64,000 nucleotides of DNA from JADJNW01 sp964517175 (GTDB lineage: Bacteria; Bacteroidota; Bacteroidia; Chitinophagales; Saprospiraceae). The position numbers and the translations under genes were made by a program. Numbering within the stretch: the stretch's first letter is position 1; each line of letters starts with the position of its first letter. The notes beneath the pieces are model-generated. The model did not search any database. It was not told the origin of the DNA and saw only the letters and a program-made list of their open reading frames with translations. The DNA lies in the NCBI GenBank assembly GCA_964517175.1, contig CAZFBU010000003.1:1-64000 (forward strand). The letters run 5' to 3'. This document shows, piece by piece, positions 16,189-24,192 of this stretch.

Positions 16189-16264
16189 GGTGCGGTAGCT
16201 CAGTTGGTAGAGCAATGGACTGAAAATCCATGTGTCGGCGGTTCGATTCCGCCCCACACCACCA
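16189..16264 (+). tRNA. tRNA-Phe (GAA), CCA encoded
   Basis: The 76-base gene folds as a normal cloverleaf: T8-A9, D-arm GCTC/GAGC, anticodon stem ATGGA/TCCAT with loop CTGAAAA (anticodon GAA), T-arm GGCGG-TTCGATT-CCGCC, discriminator A and encoded CCA. The acceptor stem GGTGCGG/CCACACC has one mismatch, C5 opposite A68, where G68 would pair. The leader peptide hisL begins only 14 bases after the CCA, so the tRNA is probably cut out of a tRNA-his leader precursor. Confidence 0.95.
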
Positions 16265-16278
16265 GATTTAACAAAAAA

Positions 16279-16356
16279 ATGATTTCAACACGCACACATC
16301 ATCACCATCATCCTGTACTTTTGCCCGCAAAAGCAGATGGTGTATTGGTTGTGTGA
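16279..16356 (+). CDS. hisL: His operon leader peptide with five consecutive histidines
   Basis: This 25-codon frame begins MISTRT, continues with five His codons in a row (CAT CAT CAC CAT CAT, 16297-16311), then PVLLPAKADGVLVV and TGA. It ends 24 bases before a strong intrinsic terminator and lies upstream of hisG. This is the layout of leader-peptide attenuation as established for enterobacterial his operons: a ribosome starved of His-tRNA stalls on the His run and prevents termination. CACCATC within the His run (16303-16309) can pair with GATGGTG (16336-16342), as expected for a pause hairpin that a stalled ribosome would open. The call is from sequence only; expression is not shown. Confidence 0.82.
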   Translation: MISTRTHHHHHPVLLPAKADGVLVV

Positions 16357-16380
16357 AAAATCATCGAACCAAACTCTGAA

Positions 16381-16422
16381 AAGGAGGTTTACCATTTGTT
16401 GGTAAACCTCCTTTTTTGTTTT
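16381..16422 (+). terminator. Rho-independent terminator, his attenuator
   Basis: The arms AAGGAGGTTTACC (16381-16393) and GGTAAACCTCCTT (16401-16413) form a perfect 13-bp stem with a 7-base loop, followed by a T-rich tract to 16422. It lies between the His-rich leader peptide and hisG. A competing helix, AGATGGTG (16335-16342) with TACCATTT (16390-16397, two G-U pairs), could oppose the upper part of the stem. It touches only four of the thirteen pairs, so the exact antiterminator remains unproven. TTGGTT/AACCAA (16345-16350 with 16367-16372) is another possible helix. Confidence 0.85.
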
Positions 16423-16426
16423 GTAC

Positions 16427-16499
16427 CGGCGACTTTCAGTCGCCGAAAACTTTGAACTTAAAACTTTTGAACCTTGAACGCTTAAACTTTTGAACTTTC
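16427..16499. repeat. Short perfect hairpin plus TTGAAC word repeat before hisG
   Basis: CGGCGACT-TTC-AGTCGCCG (16427-16445) is a perfect 8-bp inverted repeat with a 3-base loop. It is followed up to the hisG start by repeated words of the form AACTTTTGAAC and CTTGAAC. It belongs to the dispersed word-repeat family and lies in the hisG 5' untranslated region, after the attenuator. Confidence 0.6.
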
Positions 16500-16502
16500 A
16501 TC

Positions 16503-17366
16503 ATGGAACAACGACTCAAAATTGCCGTACAGAAATCCGGACGCCTGCTCGACGGCTCGATCAGCCTCCTGAAATCCTGCGGTATTTACATTGATAACGG
16601 GAAGGACCAACTCAAGGCACAAGCCAGCAACTTCCCGCTCGACGTGCTGTACCTGCGCAATTCCGACATCCCACAGTATATCCAAGATGGCGTAGCGGAC
16701 ATCGGCATCGTGGGCGAAAATTTATTGGTTGAATCTCCCAAAGACGTTGACCGATCATTGCAGCTTGGGTTTTCCAAGTGTCGCTTGTCGGTTGCAGTTC
16801 CTAAAAATACGGATGATTACGAGGGGCCTGTTTGGTTTAATGGTAAGCGCATCGCGACTTCCTATCCAAATTCGTTGAAAATCTTTTTGAATGAGCACAA
16901 TATCCAGGCGGACATTCATGAAATTTCCGGTTCGGTGGAAATTGCGCCAAATATTGGGCTGGCGGATGCCATCTGCGATCTGGTGAGTAGCGGAAGCACC
17001 TTGTTTAAAAATGGTTTGGAGGAAAAAGAAGTTTTATTAAAATCCCAGGCGGTTATTATTGCGAATAAAAACCTGACAGCAGAGCAACAGGCTATTTTTG
17101 ATAAATTAACATTCCGTATTAAATCGGTACTGGAGGCACGGCAGAATAAATACTTGCTGATGAATGCGCCGAACGATAAAATCCAGGAAATTATCAAAAT
17201 CCTGCCGGGTATGAAAAGCCCGACCGTGATGCCACTGGCGGAAGAAGGCTGGAGCTCTATTCATACCGTGATCTCCGAAGCGCGCTTCTGGGACATCATC
17301 AATCAACTCAAAACCGCAGGTGCGCAGGGCATTTTGATTATTCCAATTGAAAAAATGATTGTGTAA
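16503..17366 (+). CDS. hisG: ATP phosphoribosyltransferase, long form
   Basis: HisG couples ATP and PRPP in the first, committed step of histidine synthesis. The 287 residues fit the long, hexameric form. The catalytic halves start LKIAVQKSGRLLDGSISLL and include DIGIVGENL and the PRPP-loop region DAICDLVSSGSTL. The last about 75 residues (LMNAPNDKIQEIIKILPG onward) form the ACT-like regulatory domain through which histidine inhibits the long enzymes. It is the first enzyme gene after the hisL attenuator, with hisD 48 bp downstream. The start has no clear Shine-Dalgarno site, as is usual in the phylum. Confidence 0.95.
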   Translation: MEQRLKIAVQKSGRLLDGSISLLKSCGIYIDNGKDQLKAQASNFPLDVLYLRNSDIPQYIQDGVADIGIVGENLLVESPKDVDRSLQLGFSKCRLSVAVPKNTDDYEGPVWFNGKRIATSYPNSLKIFLNEHNIQADIHEISGSVEIAPNIGLADAICDLVSSGSTLFKNGLEEKEVLLKSQAVIIANKNLTAEQQAIFDKLTFRIKSVLEARQNKYLLMNAPNDKIQEIIKILPGMKSPTVMPLAEEGWSSIHTVISEARFWDIINQLKTAGAQGILIIPIEKMIV

Positions 17367-17414
17367 ACTATTTGGCACCTTTCAAAGCGTGTCAAACTTA
17401 TCGAAGTAGATAAT

Positions 17415-18701
17415 ATGAAACTTTCTATCCATCCTGATAAATCCACTTGGCAAGCATTACTCAAGCGTCCAGCTTTTGAAACCGCTTCTCTGGAGGCAAC
17501 GGTTTCCGGTATTTTGCAAGCCATTCAACGTGAAGGCGATGCCGCGGTCAAGCGCTACACGGCGCAATTTGACAAAGTAGAAATCGAAAGCCTGCAAGTG
17601 ACCGAAGCTGAAACCGAGGAAGCCGTCGCATCCTTGGATGCCAATCTGAAAGACGCCATTCAAATCGCGAAAGCAAATATTGAAAAATTTCATCAACAGC
17701 AAATGCAACCGATGGAAGTCGTGGAAACCATGCCCGGCGTGCGTTGCTGGCGCAAGAGCGTTGGCATTGAACGAGTCGGATTGTACATTCCGGGCGGTAC
17801 AGCGCCTTTATTTTCTACGGTGCTAATGCTCGGTGTACCGGCGAAACTGGCAGGTTGCCAGGAAATTGTGCTTTGTTCACCCCCGAACCGCGCGGGCAAG
17901 CTTCACCCGGCGATTTTATACACGGCGCATCTGGTCGGTGTGACCAAAGTTTTCAAGGCGGGTGGCGTACAGGCGGTTGGTGCGATGGCTTATGGCACGG
18001 AATCCATTCCGCAGGTTTATAAAATATTCGGGCCTGGAAATCAATATGTTACCTCGGCAAAGCAATTGGTCAACAAAGAAGGCATCGCCATCGACATGCC
18101 CGCCGGGCCATCGGAGGTGCTCGTCTGCGTGGACGCGAGCGCGAACCCGGCGTTTGTGGCGGCGGATCTGCTTTCGCAAGCCGAGCACGGCATTGATAGT
18201 CAAGTGATTTTGGTGGCTTTTGATGAGGAATTTGTCGCGAAAGTGAATGCTGAAATTGAATCACAATTAGCCAATTTGCCACGTAAAGACATTGCTGTCA
18301 AGGCACTGGAAAATAGTTTGGCAATTGTCTTGCAAAATGAAGTCGAAGCGCTCGATCTGATTAACGAATACGCCCCGGAGCACCTGATTTTGTCTTTGGA
18401 AAGTGCGGAAAATTTTGCGGCGAGCATTATTAATGCTGGCTCCGTGTTCATCGGCAATTACACCCCGGAATCGGTGGGCGACTACGCCTCCGGCACGAAT
18501 CACACGCTCCCGACCAACGGCTTCGCCAAGGCATACAGCGGCGTTTCCCTGGATTCATTCGTCAAGAAAATCACGTTCCAGCAGTTGACGCGGGAAGGCT
18601 TGCAAAATGTGGGACCAGCGGTGGAAAAAATGGCAGCAGCCGAGGAATTGGAGGCGCATAAGTTGGCGGTGAGTTTGAGATTAAAAGAGATAGGACACTG
18701 A
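17415..18701 (+). CDS. hisD: Histidinol dehydrogenase
   Basis: The 428-residue zinc enzyme oxidises histidinol to histidine in two NAD-dependent steps. Characteristic stretches are visible: GLYIPGGTAPLFSTVLMLG, FGPGNQYVTSAKQLV, DMPAGPSEVLV, LLSQAEHGIDSQ (zinc and catalytic region), and EHL / GTNHTLPT near the C-terminus. Length is normal. It follows hisG and is then separated from hisC by a reversed toxin-antitoxin pair, so it may end the first transcriptional block of the his genes. Confidence 0.96.
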   Translation: MKLSIHPDKSTWQALLKRPAFETASLEATVSGILQAIQREGDAAVKRYTAQFDKVEIESLQVTEAETEEAVASLDANLKDAIQIAKANIEKFHQQQMQPMEVVETMPGVRCWRKSVGIERVGLYIPGGTAPLFSTVLMLGVPAKLAGCQEIVLCSPPNRAGKLHPAILYTAHLVGVTKVFKAGGVQAVGAMAYGTESIPQVYKIFGPGNQYVTSAKQLVNKEGIAIDMPAGPSEVLVCVDASANPAFVAADLLSQAEHGIDSQVILVAFDEEFVAKVNAEIESQLANLPRKDIAVKALENSLAIVLQNEVEALDLINEYAPEHLILSLESAENFAASIINAGSVFIGNYTPESVGDYASGTNHTLPTNGFAKAYSGVSLDSFVKKITFQQLTREGLQNVGPAVEKMAAAEELEAHKLAVSLRLKEIGH

Positions 18702-18741
18702 TTTTGATGATATTTGAAGATCAGTTCAAGTTATAATCATT

Positions 18742-19206
18742 TTAAGCATAAAGTTTTCGGGCATCTAAATATTCCAAGTCAATAAAAATGTCATTGAGAT
18801 GATGGAAATCCTGGTCAGCGGTAAGCAATTTGGCACGCAAAATATGAGTAGTTGCAGCAATCCAAAGGTCATTTTTACCCATATTGCGCGCAGTCAACCC
18901 CTCGGGAAGCGGTTGTCCTTGCAGTTTGCCTTGACTAAAAGCATCAATTTTGGCATAAGCCATAAACAAATCGTAGCTATTGACGGGAACAACCAGAAAG
19001 CGGCGAAGCGATTCTACAAATTGTTGAATTCTTTTGTCGCTCCAATTGCGCTACAAAGCCAGGGAATGAAGTTCGCCAATAGTTACGGATGAAATGATCA
19101 GGTTATGTTCGGAAGAGAGAAAATTATATTGTTCGATAAGGAAATCAGTAATTTTACCGGCTTTAAGATAATCCAATACGATGTTGGTGTCCAGAACAAA
19201 ATTCAT
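18742..19206 (-). pseudogene. PIN-domain toxin (VapC-like) with in-frame stop
   Basis: From the ATG at 19206 one continuous frame of 154 sense positions encodes a full PIN domain: FVLDTNIVLDYL with the first aspartate, TIGELHSLAL with the conserved glutamate, then NDLWIAATTHILRAKLLTADQDF with the late acidic residues. Codon 52 is TAG (19051-19053), in the place of a residue between HSLAL and RNWSDK, so the toxin would be truncated to 51 residues. The rest of the frame is undamaged, which points to a recent single-base change (CAG, AAG or GAG to TAG) or a sequencing error. The start overlaps the antitoxin stop by 4 bp. It lies antisense between hisD and hisC. Confidence 0.82.
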
Positions 19207-19469
19207 CCATCCAGCATTTGCAGTAATTCAAAATAATCGTCATCTGTAAACCATTGACCATGAAGCGCAGCAACATCTTCGGTAACGTAGTCTTGTTCGG
19301 ATTTCAACTGCTCCACATCAATCTGCATGGCAGGTTCTTCGACCAAACCCGACAAGCCATGAGCCGTATCTTCGACTACTTCCCGAATACGGTGCAGCAA
19401 ATCGCTATCGTCGGTGCTGGCGATGATTTTGATGAGATCAATTTTTTCAGCCTGAATGTTATTGGTCAT
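19203..19469 (-). CDS. Antitoxin of second PIN toxin pair
   Basis: The 88-residue acidic protein (MTNNIQAEKIDLIKIIASTD...) ends in FTDDDYFELLQMLDG and overlaps the PIN gene start by 4 bp (ATGA). Small acidic proteins of this type precede PIN toxins in Bacteroidota and contain the segment ALHGQWFTDDDYFELL, so the role of antitoxin is inferred mainly from position. A TTG one codon upstream was not chosen. TATTTTTG on the minus strand at 19489-19496 is a perfect -7 box for this operon, without a clear -33 element. Confidence 0.68.
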   Translation of the reverse strand: MTNNIQAEKIDLIKIIASTDDSDLLHRIREVVEDTAHGLSGLVEEPAMQIDVEQLKSEQDYVTEDVAALHGQWFTDDDYFELLQMLDG

Positions 19470-19546
19470 CAATGCATTGATTTATTTTCAAAAATAACAA
19501 AATAAAGGGTAAAAAGTGTTCCCATTCCAAATTTCAAACGCAGAAA

Positions 19547-20608
19547 ATGTCAAATTTCAATTTAAATAAACTGGTTCGTCCGAATATCGTCAAGCTGAAG
19601 CCCTACTCCTCCGCGCGCAGCGAGTTCAAGGGCGACGCCGAGGTGTTTTTGGATGCGAATGAGAATCCGTTCGATACCGGTTTGAACCGCTACCCTGATC
19701 CCTTACAGTGGAAATTAAAGGAGCGGATCAGTGCCCTGAAAAATGTACCGGTGGAGCAGATTTTCCTGGGCAATGGCAGCGACGAAGCGATTGACCTGCT
19801 GGTGCGCATTTTCTGTGAGCCGGGCGAAGATTACATCATCACCCTGCCGCCGACCTATGGCATGTACCAGGTGTCCGCCGATATCGCCAATGTGGCGATC
19901 AAAACGGTGGAGTTAGCGCCACAATTCCAGCCGGATGTGGAGGCGATTCTGGCTGCTGCCGACGAACACGCGAAATTGTTGTTTATTTGCAGTCCGAATA
20001 ATCCGACGGGCAACAATGTCAAGCCGGAGCTGATCCGCACGCTGGCGGCGGGATTTCCGGGCATTGTAGCAATTGACGAAGCGTACATTGATTTTTCATC
20101 ACAAAAAAGTTGTACAGCATTATTATCGGAGTTTCCGAATCTCGTGGTGATGCAAACCTTCTCCAAAGCCTGGGGCTTGGCGGGCATTCGTTTGGGCATG
20201 GCTTTCGCTTCCGAGGAAATCATTGCGTATTTCAATAAGGTGAAACCGCCGTACAACATCAACCAACTCACGCAGTCTGCCGCGCTGGAAGCTCTGCAAA
20301 ATAAGGCAAAGCAAGCGCAAATGGTGCAAACCATCATCGGGCAGCGGACGCTGTTGCAGCAGTATTTGATGAGTCTGGAATACGTGCAGCGGATTTATCC
20401 GTCGGATGCGAATTTCCTGTTGGTAAAAATGGATGACCCGCGGGGCGCGTACAAATACTTAGTGGAGCGCGGCATCATCGTGCGCGACCGCTCGAATGTG
20501 GCGCTGTGCGCGGGCTGCTTGCGCATTACGGTGGGTACGCCGGAGGAGAATGAGGCATTGGTGCAGGCATTGGTGGAATTTGTACCGGAACCGCAAAATT
20601 TAAAATGA
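19547..20608 (+). CDS. hisC: Histidinol-phosphate aminotransferase
   Basis: The 353-residue PLP enzyme converts imidazole acetol phosphate to histidinol phosphate with glutamate as amino donor. It shows the fold-type I hallmarks: ICSPNNPTGN, AIDEAYIDFS with the PLP-binding aspartate, and TFSKAWGLAGIRLG with the Schiff-base lysine. The start ATGTCAAATTTC fits the usual N-terminus. The 77-bp spacer upstream separates it from the reversed antitoxin gene, so it needs its own promoter or read-through across the toxin-antitoxin pair. The stop overlaps the hisB start by 4 bp. Confidence 0.95.
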   Translation: MSNFNLNKLVRPNIVKLKPYSSARSEFKGDAEVFLDANENPFDTGLNRYPDPLQWKLKERISALKNVPVEQIFLGNGSDEAIDLLVRIFCEPGEDYIITLPPTYGMYQVSADIANVAIKTVELAPQFQPDVEAILAAADEHAKLLFICSPNNPTGNNVKPELIRTLAAGFPGIVAIDEAYIDFSSQKSCTALLSEFPNLVVMQTFSKAWGLAGIRLGMAFASEEIIAYFNKVKPPYNINQLTQSAALEALQNKAKQAQMVQTIIGQRTLLQQYLMSLEYVQRIYPSDANFLLVKMDDPRGAYKYLVERGIIVRDRSNVALCAGCLRITVGTPEENEALVQALVEFVPEPQNLK

Positions 20609-21756
20609 TAAATGTAAAAGGAATGCAAAAAATACTTTTCCTCGATCGCGACGGCACGCTGGTGCTGGAACCACATGATTATCAGGTGGATGCGTTTGAT
20701 AAAATTGAATTTTATCCCAGGGTTTTTTACTACTTGGGTAAAATTGCGCGAGAGTTGGACTTTGATTTGGTGATGGTGACCAATCAGGATGGTTTGGGTA
20801 CGGAATCCAACCCGGAGGAAAATTTCTGGGGTCCGCACAACCTGATTTTAAAAGCTTTTGCGAGTGAAGGCATTTATTTCAAGGAGGTTATCATTGACAA
20901 AACTTTCGCGCATGAGAACGCGCCCACGCGCAAGCCACGCACGGGATTGCTCACGCATTATCTGGATGGCAGCTATGATCTGGCGAATTCCTTCGTCATC
21001 GGCGACCGGCTCACCGATGTGGAACTCGCGAAAAACCTGGGTTCTAAGGCAATTTGGATCAACACCGACCCGGAGCTTGGCGCAAATGAACTGGGTAGTA
21101 AATTTGAGGAAGTCAAAGATTTCATTGCGCTGACGACCACCGATTGGGCGGAGATTTATAGTTTCCTGAAACTGACGACGCGCACGGCGAGCACGCAGCG
21201 CACGACCAAGGAGACCGACATTCGCATCGAATTGAACCTGGACGGCAGCGGCAAAGCCAATAACCACACGGGTTTGGGCTTTTTTGATCACATGCTCGAT
21301 CAGTTGGCGCGGCATTCGGGTTGTGATTTGACCGTGCAGGTGCAGGGCGATTTGCACATTGACGAGCATCACACGATTGAAGATACGGCGCTGGCGCTGG
21401 GTGAAGCATTTGCGCAGGCGCTCGGCGATAAAATGGGCATTGAACGCTACGGTTTTTGCCTGCCGATGGACGATTGTCTGGCGCAGGTGGCGATTGACTT
21501 TGGTGGTCGCCCGTGGCTGGTATGGGAAGCGGAATTCAAGCGCGAGAAAATTGGCGAGATGCCAACCGAGATGTTTTATCACTTTTTCAAATCCTTCAGC
21601 GACGCGGCGAAGTGCAATTTGAACGTGAAAGCCGAAGGCACGAACGAGCACCACAAGATCGAAGCGATTTTTAAAGCTTTTGCGAAAGCGATCAAGATGG
21701 CGAAGCAAAGGGATGTGGAAAATATGCAGTTGCCATCGACAAAAGGCGTTTTGTAA
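20605..21756 (+). CDS. hisB: Bifunctional histidinol-phosphatase / imidazoleglycerol-phosphate dehydratase
   Basis: The 383-residue fusion carries out two steps of the pathway. Residues of about 8-175 form a HAD phosphatase (nucleophile motif FLDRDGTLV, metal-binding GDRLTDVELA). Residues of about 190-383 form the IGP dehydratase, with its duplicated metal sites DEHHTIEDTALALGEA and EHHKIEAIFKAFAKA. The gene overlaps hisC by 4 bp (ATGA), so translation is coupled. A second in-frame ATG lies six codons downstream (MQKILFL) and could be the true start. Confidence 0.95.
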   Translation: MINVKGMQKILFLDRDGTLVLEPHDYQVDAFDKIEFYPRVFYYLGKIARELDFDLVMVTNQDGLGTESNPEENFWGPHNLILKAFASEGIYFKEVIIDKTFAHENAPTRKPRTGLLTHYLDGSYDLANSFVIGDRLTDVELAKNLGSKAIWINTDPELGANELGSKFEEVKDFIALTTTDWAEIYSFLKLTTRTASTQRTTKETDIRIELNLDGSGKANNHTGLGFFDHMLDQLARHSGCDLTVQVQGDLHIDEHHTIEDTALALGEAFAQALGDKMGIERYGFCLPMDDCLAQVAIDFGGRPWLVWEAEFKREKIGEMPTEMFYHFFKSFSDAAKCNLNVKAEGTNEHHKIEAIFKAFAKAIKMAKQRDVENMQLPSTKGVL

Positions 21757-21764
21757 AATTGTTG

Positions 21765-21845
21765 AGCGGGTGAATAAGGTTTAGAAAGTTGAGTTTGCAC
21801 GAGTAAAACTAAACCTTCTAAACTTCCTCAACCTCCCAAACTTAA
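21765..21845. repeat. Opposed-arm word repeat upstream of hisH
   Basis: The 94-bp hisB-hisH spacer reads GGTTTAGAAAGTTGAG on the left and CTAAACCTTCTAAACTTC plus CTCAACC on the right, so the arms are imperfect reverse complements and can fold back. It ends five bases before the hisH ATG. It is the same kind of element as those before dnaX, hisG and hisIE. Confidence 0.65.
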
Positions 21846-21850
21846 AAAAA

Positions 21851-22428
21851 ATGGAAGTAGCAATCATAAATTACAACGCGGGGAACGTACAATCGGTGCT
21901 CTTTGCGATGGAGCGCCTGGGCGTGGAGGCAGTACTGACCGACGATCCGGCGACGATCCGGGCGGCGAAGCGCGTAATCTTCCCGGGCGTGGGCGAGGCG
22001 AATACGACGATGCGCTACCTGCGCGAGCGCGGCATGGATGATCTGATCCGGAGCTTGACGCAACCGGTACTGGGCATTTGTCTGGGCATGCAGTTGCTGT
22101 GCGAGCATTCGGAGGAGAACGATACGGATTGCCTGGGCATCATTCCGCAGCGGGTGGTGAAGTTTCAGCCGAAGCAAGGCGAGAAAGTGCCTCACATGGG
22201 TTGGAATGCCATTCGCGATTTGAAAAATCACATCCTAACGCCGGATTTGGAGGGCGAGTACGTGTACTTTGTGCACAGTTACTACGTGGAAGCGGGGGAG
22301 TTCACGACCGCGATTTCGGATTATACCTTGCCGTTTAGTGCTGCATTGCAGAAAGATAATTTTTACGCCACACAGTTTCACCCGGAGAAATCGGGGAAGG
22401 TAGGAGAACGGATTTTGAGGAATTTTTT
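21851..22428 (+). CDS. hisH: Imidazole glycerol phosphate synthase, glutaminase subunit (3' end in gap)
   Basis: HisH hydrolyses glutamine and passes ammonia to HisF. The class I amidotransferase triad is visible: GICLGMQLL with the nucleophilic cysteine, and FHPEKSG with the histidine and glutamate. The frame runs into the 100-N gap (22429-22528) after GERILRNF, which is within a few residues of where HisH normally ends, so only the stop region is missing. hisA starts directly after the gap, so these genes are probably nearly contiguous. Confidence 0.93.
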
Positions 22429-22529
22429 NNNNNNNNNNNNNNNNNNNNNNNNNNNNNNNNNNNNNNNNNNNNNNNNNNNNNNNNNNNNNNNNNNNNNNNN
22501 NNNNNNNNNNNNNNNNNNNNNNNNNNNNA

Positions 22530-23243
22530 ATGCACATCATACCAGCCATAGACATCATTGACGGGAAATGCGTGCGCCTGACGCAGGGCGATTACGCGCA
22601 AAAGAAGGTTTACAACGAAAATCCGGTGGAAGTTGCCAAAGAATTTGAGGCAGCGGGCATCACAAGATTACATTTGGTGGATTTGGATGGTGCGAAGGCG
22701 AGTCGAATTATAAATCATAAAGTGTTGGAAGCCATTGCGATGCAGACGAATTTGTGGATTGATTTTGGCGGAGGTTTAAAGTCGGATGCGGATGTAAAAA
22801 TTGCTTTTGAAGCCGGCGCGCGGCAGATCACCGGAGGTACGGTAGCCGTGAAAAATCCGGAATTATTTCTCGGTTGGCTGGAAACGTATGGCGCGGAGCG
22901 CATCATTCTCGGTGCGGATGTGAAAGATGGAAAAGTGGCGGTTTCCGGCTGGCAGGAACAGAGCAATACGGAGTTATTCACATTCCTGTGTGGATATGTG
23001 GAAAAAAATGTGGAAAACGTCATTTGCACCGACATCTCGAAGGATGGGCTGCTGCAAGGTTCTTCTGTTCAGTTGTACGAGGAAATTTTACAAAAGTTTC
23101 CCGATTTGAAATTAATTGCCAGCGGCGGCGTGACGAGTTTGGCGGAAATTCAAAAACTTCGGGAAATTGGCTGCTTCGGCGCGATTGTGGGAAAGGCGAT
23201 TTATGAAGGAAAATTGAGATTGAGTGATCTGGTGATCGAGTGA
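22530..23243 (+). CDS. hisA: Phosphoribosylformimino-5-aminoimidazole carboxamide ribotide isomerase
   Basis: This 237-residue TIM barrel performs the Amadori rearrangement of ProFAR to PRFAR. It begins MHIIPAIDIIDGKCVRLTQGDY, whose AIDIIDGK contains the catalytic aspartate, and has the half-barrel phosphate-binding stretches GGGLKS and ASGGVTS; CTDISKDG holds the second catalytic aspartate. It starts one base after the assembly gap. hisF follows after an 87-bp spacer that carries a dispersed hairpin repeat. Confidence 0.95.
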   Translation: MHIIPAIDIIDGKCVRLTQGDYAQKKVYNENPVEVAKEFEAAGITRLHLVDLDGAKASRIINHKVLEAIAMQTNLWIDFGGGLKSDADVKIAFEAGARQITGGTVAVKNPELFLGWLETYGAERIILGADVKDGKVAVSGWQEQSNTELFTFLCGYVEKNVENVICTDISKDGLLQGSSVQLYEEILQKFPDLKLIASGGVTSLAEIQKLREIGCFGAIVGKAIYEGKLRLSDLVIE

Positions 23244-23245
23244 AA

Positions 23246-23292
23246 GGGTGTTATTTTGTGATTTGTCCCAAGGGGGTGCCTTTGGCATTAAT
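23246..23292. repeat. GGTGTTATT words plus TGCC-TTT-GGCATTAAT hairpin after hisA
   Basis: The hisA-hisF spacer repeats the arrangement seen after clpB: GGTGTTATTTTGTGATTTG, TCCCAA, then a TGCC-NNN-GGCA palindrome followed by TTAAT (23277-23292). The core occurs again at 33316-33331 as TGCCTACGGCATTAAT. A shorter GGTGTTAAT word also follows the hisF stop at 24087. Confidence 0.6.
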
Positions 23293-23330
23293 CGGGCAAG
23301 GCAGCGATATAGCCATGAAACAATGAAAAA

Positions 23331-24086
23331 ATGTTAGCAAAAAGAATTGTCCCTTGTTTGGACATCAAAGACGGGCGCACGGTGAAGGGCGTGAATTTCG
23401 TGAACCTCCGCGACGCGGGCGATCCGGTAGAACTAGGGGCGCTGTACAGCGAGCAGGGCGCGGATGAACTCGTATTTCTCGACATCACGGCGACGCACGA
23501 AAAACGCAGGACGATGGCGGCGTTGGCACGGGATATTTCGCGACACCTGAGCATTCCGTTTACCATTGGCGGCGGCATCCAATCGCTGAAGGATGTGGAT
23601 GTGCTGCTGTCTTCCGGCGCGGATAAAACCTCGATCAATTCGGCAGCGGTGCGACGTCCGGAGTTGATTGACGAAATGGCCAAGGCGTTCGGGAGTCAGT
23701 TTGTGGTGCTGGCAGTGGATGCGAAAGAGATTGACGGCGAGTGGTTTGTGCATTTGAATGGCGGTAGAATCCCAACCGACATCAAGCTACTCGACTGGGT
23801 AAAAGAAGCCGAAAATCGCGGCGCGGGTGAAATTCTATTCACTTCGATGAATCATGACGGCGTGAAGCAGGGCTTTGCGTGCGACATTACCGCTAAGGTC
23901 TCGGAGTCGGTCTCTATTCCGGTGATCGCCTCGGGCGGGGCGGGCACAATGGAGCATTTTTATGATGTTTTCACCAAAGGCAAGGCGGATGCGGGATTGG
24001 CGGCGAGTATTTTTCACTTTCGGGAGATTGGGATTGGGGGGTTGAAGGAGTATTTGGATGGAAAGGGGATTACGGTGAGGGTGTGA
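23331..24086 (+). CDS. hisF: Imidazole glycerol phosphate synthase, cyclase subunit
   Basis: The 251-residue TIM barrel joins PRFAR and ammonia to give imidazole glycerol phosphate and AICAR. The start MLAKRIVPCLDIKDGRTVKG contains the catalytic aspartate of CLDIKDG. VVLAVDAKEIDG, SMNHDGVKQGFA with the second catalytic aspartate, and the phosphate loops GGGIQSL and ASGGAG follow. It partners HisH. A small four-helix-bundle gene, not a his gene, separates it from hisIE. Confidence 0.96.
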   Translation: MLAKRIVPCLDIKDGRTVKGVNFVNLRDAGDPVELGALYSEQGADELVFLDITATHEKRRTMAALARDISRHLSIPFTIGGGIQSLKDVDVLLSSGADKTSINSAAVRRPELIDEMAKAFGSQFVVLAVDAKEIDGEWFVHLNGGRIPTDIKLLDWVKEAENRGAGEILFTSMNHDGVKQGFACDITAKVSESVSIPVIASGGAGTMEHFYDVFTKGKADAGLAASIFHFREIGIGGLKEYLDGKGITVRV

Positions 24087-24192
24087 AAGGTGTTAATGGG
24101 GGATTAGTTTTGTTATTTGGGGGGAGGTGTGACTTGGAATAGTGATTGGAGTCTAAAATAATAGGATTTCATTCACAAAATCAGGTTTGCAC

